Below, one piece after another: positions 59,531 through 64,000 of a DNA stretch of 64,000 nucleotides; positions within the stretch are counted from its first letter, which is position 1, and every line of letters begins with the position of its first letter. The stretch spans positions 1,302,001 through 1,366,000 of the forward strand of contig WAID01000002.1 in assembly GCA_016584495.1 (NCBI GenBank). Reading direction: 5' to 3'. Under the pieces are notes generated by a model. That model saw nothing but the letters and a program-made list of their open reading frames with translations, made no database searches and was not told the origin of the DNA. The position numbers and the translations under genes are program-made. The DNA comes from Celoporthe dispersa. Taxonomy: Eukaryota > Ascomycota > Sordariomycetes > Diaporthales > Cryphonectriaceae.

Positions 59531-59590
59531 CATAGTACCTGCCAGAATGACTACCTTGTACCACAGTACTACTATGGTACTATGTAGTAC
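59531..59590. repeat. Nested short inverted repeats built on GTAC
   Basis: CATAGTACC (59531-59539) pairs with GGTACTATG (59576-59584), and GTACTAC (59566-59572) pairs with GTAGTAC (59584-59590), giving alternative hairpins. The stretch sits about 140 bp downstream of the transporter stop on the minus strand, so it would lie in or after its 3' UTR. Confidence 0.65.
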
Positions 59591-59727
59591 TATAGAGGAA
59601 GCATGGTCTTCCACCCCACTATGACGAGCCGACCCGGGTGGTTGGGTCGTTCCTGCCAGCTGGCACCAGCCCGTCCACCACCTACTACCACCTGCCCCCG
59701 ACTCCTCTCATCTCCTCCTTCTTGCTG

Positions 59728-61409
59728 TCAGTAACTCGCCCCGGCCCGCATCCTCATCCTCTTCCCAAACCTCCACAGCAGCACCGGGCCCATCACCCCC
59801 AGGACCACTCCCACCAGCGACAGCACGGTGTTGCCCCACCCGTACCCCAGCACCGCGTACATGCTCGGCGCGAACAGCGGAAACGCAAAGGCCGTCATGC
59901 TCCTGAGGAACTGCGTCGCCGCCAGCGCGCTGCCCGTGTGCTCGGGCCACGCGTCTATGATGTACGCCTGCATGGGGAGGCCCGATAGCTGGCCCCCGAA
60001 CATGTACAAGAAGGCGCCGAGGTCCACGGCGGCCCACTGCACGCGGTACTGCGCCGTCCAACCGTAGAGGAGGAGGCCCGCGGGCGCGAGGAGGGCTCCC
60101 GGCAGCATCAGCGGCAGGCGGAACTCGGGCACGTGCTCGCGCTGCTGCTCGTCACCGCCGCCGCCGCCGCCGCCGTCAGGGCCCCGCTCCAGCATCCGCC
60201 GGAAGAGCCTGTCCATGAGGGGCCCGCCGACCTGCGACCCGGCCACCTCGCCCAGCGCACACGAGATGTAGTGCAGGCCGCTGGTCTCGACAGCCTCGCC
60301 GTACTGCTCCACCCACACGGTAGCAAACTGCGAGAGCACCACGTAGAGGAGCCCGTAGCTGAAGGCCTGCATCGTCCCGATGATCTGGAGGCTCGGGTGG
60401 AAGGCCAGCAGCCGCAGCGGGCGGGTGAGGGCCTGCCTGAGCACCTGGGCCAGCGGCTTCTTGTCGTCCAGGCGCTCGTGCGACGTGCGGTAGTTGGGGT
60501 TGCCCGTGTCTCGGCGGAGCTTCTCGGCGCGCCTCTGCAGGATCACGGGAGCGAAGGTCTCGCGGATCGTGGTCCATGTCACGGCTGTCATGAGGACTTG
60601 GAAGATGGACGTCGACCTGGAGATTCTGGTCAGGACTGTGCGGTCTGCCTTGCCAGCGACCTGGGGGCCTGTAAATGCTCACCAGAACATCCATCTCCAG
60701 CTGGCCCTTCCCGTCATGTAACCGCCCACGATGGGGCCTGGCAGCTGTTGTCAGTGAGACGGCACACAGACGACCCTCTGGGAGACCGGGAGCACCAACC
60801 GACAGCAGAGCCCAGGACAGAGATGGTCAGGTAGATCCTCAGCCCCTTTCCTCTCTCCTCAGGCCTCCAGATATCCCCGAGTACGCCACCACCGAGCGCA
60901 TAGATGGCGCTCGCCCCAAACCCCGCCATGAACCGCGCACCGATCAGCAGCCCCTTCGTACCGGCGAACCCACACACGATGTTCCAGAGAATGAACCACC
61001 CGTTGGAGGCGTGCAGGACCCCCTTGCGCCCGTAGACCTCCGATAGCGGGCCGATCACCATCGGCCCAAACGCCGTCGCCAGCAAGTAGGCGGACAGCGC
61101 CATGGCCGACTCTGCTGCCGTCATGTCTAGGTCCCTCTGGATCGTGGTGAGCGCCGGCGCCATGATAGTCGAGACCATGATGCGGTTGAAGCCCGATGCG
61201 GAGAGCGAGTCGGTCACCGCCCACTTACGGCGGGCGGGCCAGTCCTTGGGGTTTTCGCTGTCGAAGGGCTGTCTGAACTCGACGAGGAAGGGGTCCTCGT
61301 CGGCCTTGGCGGCGGCAGTGTCTCTGCTCATGTTTACTGGGGGCTTCATCTCCAGATCGTGAGAGGGCGGTATTGCGGAAGATTCCACGGTCTGCATCTG
61401 GGTGGCCAT
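59728..61409 (-). CDS. MFS transporter, drug:H+ antiporter-1 (DHA1) type
   Basis: Twelve-segment major facilitator membrane protein. Three exons, 61409-60800, 60737-60683 and 60616-59728, with 62- and 66-bp introns; 517 aa in exact phase. The cytosolic N-terminus ends with the family signature ENPKDWPARRKWAV. The first half carries the DHA1 motif A region GPLSEVYGRK and GARFMAGFGASAIYALGGG. The 55-bp middle exon encodes PIVGGYMTGRASWRWMFW, the usual motif C/WRW segment, which supports both introns. A central loop rich in basic residues precedes the second set of six segments. The loop between segments 8 and 9 contains a run of eight glycines (PDGGGGGGGDEQ) not typical of the family. Export of drugs, polyamines or metabolites is the family role; the substrate is not deducible. 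The start at 61409 was chosen as the ATG nearest the conserved region. Confidence 0.9.
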
Positions 61410-62703
61410 TGTGTCTCGTCTCGTTCTACGCCGCCGTTGTAGTCTAAATGAAGGAGAGGCGACGCAGTAAGCAAGCAGCACAGCAAAGGCGGTGTCCGGT
61501 ACGTCAGAGCTTTATACGTCGTGTCCAAGGCATCTTCTTCGACTGTCTCTCTTGTCGTGTTAAAACGGCTTAGTGCTTGCTCGCCCCACGAGCAGTCCGA
61601 GCGGCGATTAAATCGGAGGACATGGACATCAAGGCTGTCAGATTTCGTCTTATGGTATGAGCAAGGTTTATTTATAATGGATCAGGCGATAAGACAAATT
61701 TTACCCACAGAGGGGCGGTATGACGGACGAGACAGTCTCGGCGCTCGGCTTCGGCGCGGGAGTTGGGTATCGGGTGTCTCTCTTGGCCATGGACGAACTA
61801 CCTTGTTGACTTTCACATGAATCCATCTGGTTGCAATCTACCAAGCCATCATTGTAAGGGGGCCTTTCTCCAGCGCTGTGGTAGAGAGGACATGCGTAAC
61901 GAGCTTTTAACGACATACCATCGAGGCTGTTTGGCAAAGAAAATAAACAGACTTCCCCATCTTGGCTTTCTCCTTGTAGTATCTTATGTAGACGCATGTC
62001 ATGTTTCTTACTTTTCAGATAGACCTGTATTGTTCAGCCAGTGCTTGTGAGATAGTACACTCTTTCTTCAAGCCCTACTCTGTGGTGAAATGAGCACTTC
62101 TTGACCATAGCCACCATAGAGTCACCAATATGAGCTCCACCTCAAAGACGTGTTTCCCACACTCATGTGGCACTTATCAATACAACATGGATCGGAATGA
62201 GTGTCGGGATACTGGATAATGAGTATATGCCTAGCAGAAGCCAGGTCACGCTCCCTGACAGCACCAGCATCTAGATCTCTAGCCACTCCAGATAACCTTG
62301 CTTCCAGGCCAATTCAAATAGGTGAAACATTAGGCCACTATTTTAACCTGCCTCGCATTCCCCAGTTGGCCTGGACTTCTTCACAAGGTGTTAATGGTCT
62401 CACGCGGTTCCTTGAATTGGATTGGGAAAGTGAAAGACTTATTAGGATGTGGATGGCTTTATCACTTTTATCAATTGCAGTGAATGCCACTTTCACAGAC
62501 ATTGCCAATACTATATAAAATTGCAGGCTTTTTTTTTTTTCTTTCTTTCTTTTCTGATAGACAACCGATCTCTCCCTCCTGACATCAATCACTCTACAAG
62601 TTACGTATCATCACGTCCACACTTCCACTCTCACAAGACTTCAACATCCAAATAACAACAAAACAAAAAAAAAAACCCCCCAAAACAGCAACCGATCGCA
62701 AAG
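61410..62703. promoter_or_regulatory. Divergent upstream region of the transporter and the secreted-protein gene
   Basis: About 1.3 kb, more AT-rich towards the right. A TATA-like TACTATATAA at about 62509-62518 lies about 190 bp before the secreted-protein ATG and is a plausible core promoter for it. A T12-type run at about 62529 and an A/C-rich leader (62655-62700) follow. No gene is contained. Confidence 0.6.
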
Positions 62704-63017
62704 ATGCATTCCTTCAAGATTCTCATCATCGCCACCCTTTCGGCCTTTGCTGCTGCCGAGTCCTACTGCTGCATCCCAGGCTGCTGGGGCTGCAGCACTC
62801 AGTCCTGTGGCGCTGGTGTGGGCAACTGCGACGGCAACGCCTGGGTACGTTTTGACATGTCCCCAGTGGACGCTTTAGAGCTGCGAGGCTAACTAGTTCC
62901 TATCTTTCTTTTTATATATATATATAGCAATTCGTCTGCTGCGCCGACGAGAAGCTCGCTGTCCACGGCGTTCTGTTGAACCAGACCTCCAAGGCTGTCA
63001 ACATGGGCAAGGAGTAG
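62704..63017 (+). CDS. Small cysteine-rich secreted protein (effector-like)
   Basis: Two exons, 62704-62844 and 62928-63017, with an 83-bp intron whose donor is GTACGT and whose acceptor follows a TATATATATATAG tract; 76 aa in exact phase. The first 18 residues (MHSFKILIIATLSAFAAA) are a clear secretion signal. The mature part of about 58 residues has eight cysteines in the order CC-C-C-C-C-CC (Cys22, 23, 27, 30, 35, 42, 51, 52), all in its first 34 residues, which suggests disulfide bonding. The spacing is not that of hydrophobins, which have C-CC-C-C-CC-C. No family recognised. Size, signal peptide and cysteine content are those of candidate effectors or small secreted antimicrobial-type proteins; this role is inference. 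AT-rich flanks and the isolated position also fit an accessory gene. Confidence 0.8.
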
Positions 63018-63944
63018 TGGAGGGAAGACAGGCGGGGGCCTGCAGTGTTGCCAGTTAGACAGTACACGTACTGATTGCAGACGAAAGAGACTTTGGTGTT
63101 TTCTCGCAAGGGGTCCTGGAAGACAGTCTCGCGATGACACGGCGTGTCTGCCAGGGCCTAGACTAGATTCTTGTGCGTTTCTAGAGAAATACCACCAATA
63201 CACAGAAACAGACACCAAACGCTGCGCAGCTAAGTGAAACGCTTCTCCCAGTTCTATTGCGTTGTGAAAGAAGCCCACCATGAGGATGGGTCAAGGTCAC
63301 TAGAGAACACTGTAACGTCACTATGATTTATTAAACAATCAGCTATGGAATCTCTGCGTGCAAGTCCTCTTGTGTACACCTTGAAGTGTTGGGGATCGGT
63401 AGCAGAAGAAAAGTGTCGGCACCAAACATCTTTGCATAATCCCGAAAAGGCATTTTGTGTCAACCCAGTTCCTGTGGGTGATTTTCCTGTTAGGCTCAAG
63501 GGGCGCAGCGTGGCCAACAAAAGACGATGAGGCAAGTCTTGTTGGATTCCAACGCCAAGGTGGTCGTGCTGTCTTGTTGTTGTCGACCAAGCCCGCCCGC
63601 TGCGTCTCGAGCCTCTTGGCCGTCAGTGCTGAGGTCGCGGGTGGATCCCCTTTGGCCGGCGTTTTGAAACACGATCTGCCGCAGCACCCTTGTGAGCTTT
63701 CTCCGTACTTTAATCACCTTGACGATATAAGATCTTAGAAGGGAAACGCAACACAACTCCTTTCCAGCTTGAACGAAAGAAAGGACACGTCCATGTAGCA
63801 CAATAGCATCAACCACAGCACAAACCAGAGTGGAAACGTAAAACAGCCAATCCGCCAAACCTATCGTATCTGAACGTTCACCAAGTCACCAAAAAAAACC
63901 CCCCCAAAAATTACCTAATTTTTACGAGGCACCCAATTGATACC
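63018..63944. other. Gene-free interval to the right edge
   Basis: Contains the 3' region of the secreted-protein gene and an upstream region for the gene entering at 63945. An A/C-rich stretch (63889-63910) just before that ATG resembles a leader. No other gene supported. Confidence 0.5.
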
Positions 63945-64000
63945 ATGGGTCTAGCCGATGCACCCAACAGGCCACCGCCGCCACCACCTGTCAAGACAGG
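63945..64000 (+). CDS. Start of a gene running off the window (partial)
   Basis: ATG at 63945 in a strong ACCATGG context opens a frame that reaches the window end without a stop, beginning MGLADAPNRPPPPPPVKTG. The Pro-rich start and A-rich leader look like a genuine fungal N-terminus, but 18 codons are too few to identify it. Confidence 0.45.
   Translation, partial: MGLADAPNRPPPPPPVKT

Larger units (their letters stand above)
58187..59727. promoter_or_regulatory. MTHFR upstream region and transporter 3' region
   Basis: No gene supported. It contains a purine-rich tract at about 58615-58725, which is a pyrimidine-rich leader on the MTHFR strand, a T13-G14 homopolymer junction at 59406-59432, and several short inverted repeats near 59025 and 59530-59590. 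Confidence 0.6.

Noticed and set aside
62704..63017. Hydrophobin identity for the small secreted protein
   Set aside because: Hydrophobins have C-CC-C-C-CC-C spacing; here the doublets are the first and last pairs (CC-C-C-C-C-CC) and the spacing is much tighter.
1..64000. tRNA, 5S rRNA, CRISPR or intact transposon genes
   Set aside because: By eye I found no B-box/A-box pair, 5S-like sequence, regularly spaced direct repeats, transposase/reverse-transcriptase motifs or long terminal repeats. A tRNAscan-SE, Infernal or RepeatMasker search would be decisive.

Overview
The window is nuclear DNA from a filamentous ascomycete, most likely a Pezizomycotina mould of the Sordariomycetes type. The reasons are short GT-AG introns (51-195 bp), coding sequence rich in C at third positions, pyrimidine-rich leaders, separate alpha and beta fatty acid synthase genes in a divergent pair, a HET-domain locus and a Rmn1/RBM26-type RNA-binding protein. 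I could not assign a species. About 13 protein-coding loci plus one gene entering at the right edge are supported. I saw no rRNA, tRNA, CRISPR array or intact transposon.

Layout. 0-5 kb: an unknown protein with a bZIP-like basic stretch (+), then guanine deaminase (-). 5-21 kb: the cytosolic fatty acid synthase pair, FAS1/beta (-) and FAS2/alpha (+), separated by a 3.7 kb gene-free interval. 22.7-29 kb: an accessory-looking patch with a lactonase-type metallo-beta-lactamase (+), a HET-domain gene broken by two in-frame stops (-), and AT-rich non-coding DNA. 29-30.5 kb: a conserved-looking gene of unknown function (-). 30.5-37.8 kb: 7.2 kb with no credible gene, rich in microsatellites. 37.8-55 kb: a dense housekeeping block with the SH3 protein BBC1/MTI1 (-), the RNA polymerase II CTD phosphatase RTR1 (+), ribosomal protein eS17 (-), mitoribosomal MRP51 (-), translation elongation factor 2 (+) and the CCCH/RRM protein RMN1 (+). 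56-64 kb: methylenetetrahydrofolate reductase (-), an MFS drug/polyamine-type transporter (-), a small cysteine-rich secreted protein (+), and the first codons of another gene at the end.

Functional themes. FAS1 and FAS2 make the two subunits of one alpha6-beta6 enzyme and probably share regulation across the divergent interval. RPS17, MRP51, EF2, RTR1 and RMN1 put translation and RNA polymerase II/RNA-processing genes within about 12 kb; this is proximity, not an operon.

Sequence quality. Thirteen single-base indels interrupt otherwise well-conserved reading frames (guanine deaminase 1, FAS2 2, the unknown gene near 30 kb 1, EF2 5, MTHFR 4), nearly all in short homopolymers and mostly C/G. 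I read these as consensus errors, not as biology. The HET locus differs: its frame is continuous and carries two substitution-type nonsense codons, so it is probably a real pseudogene. Exon boundaries below were worked out by hand from splice consensus, reading phase and family similarity.
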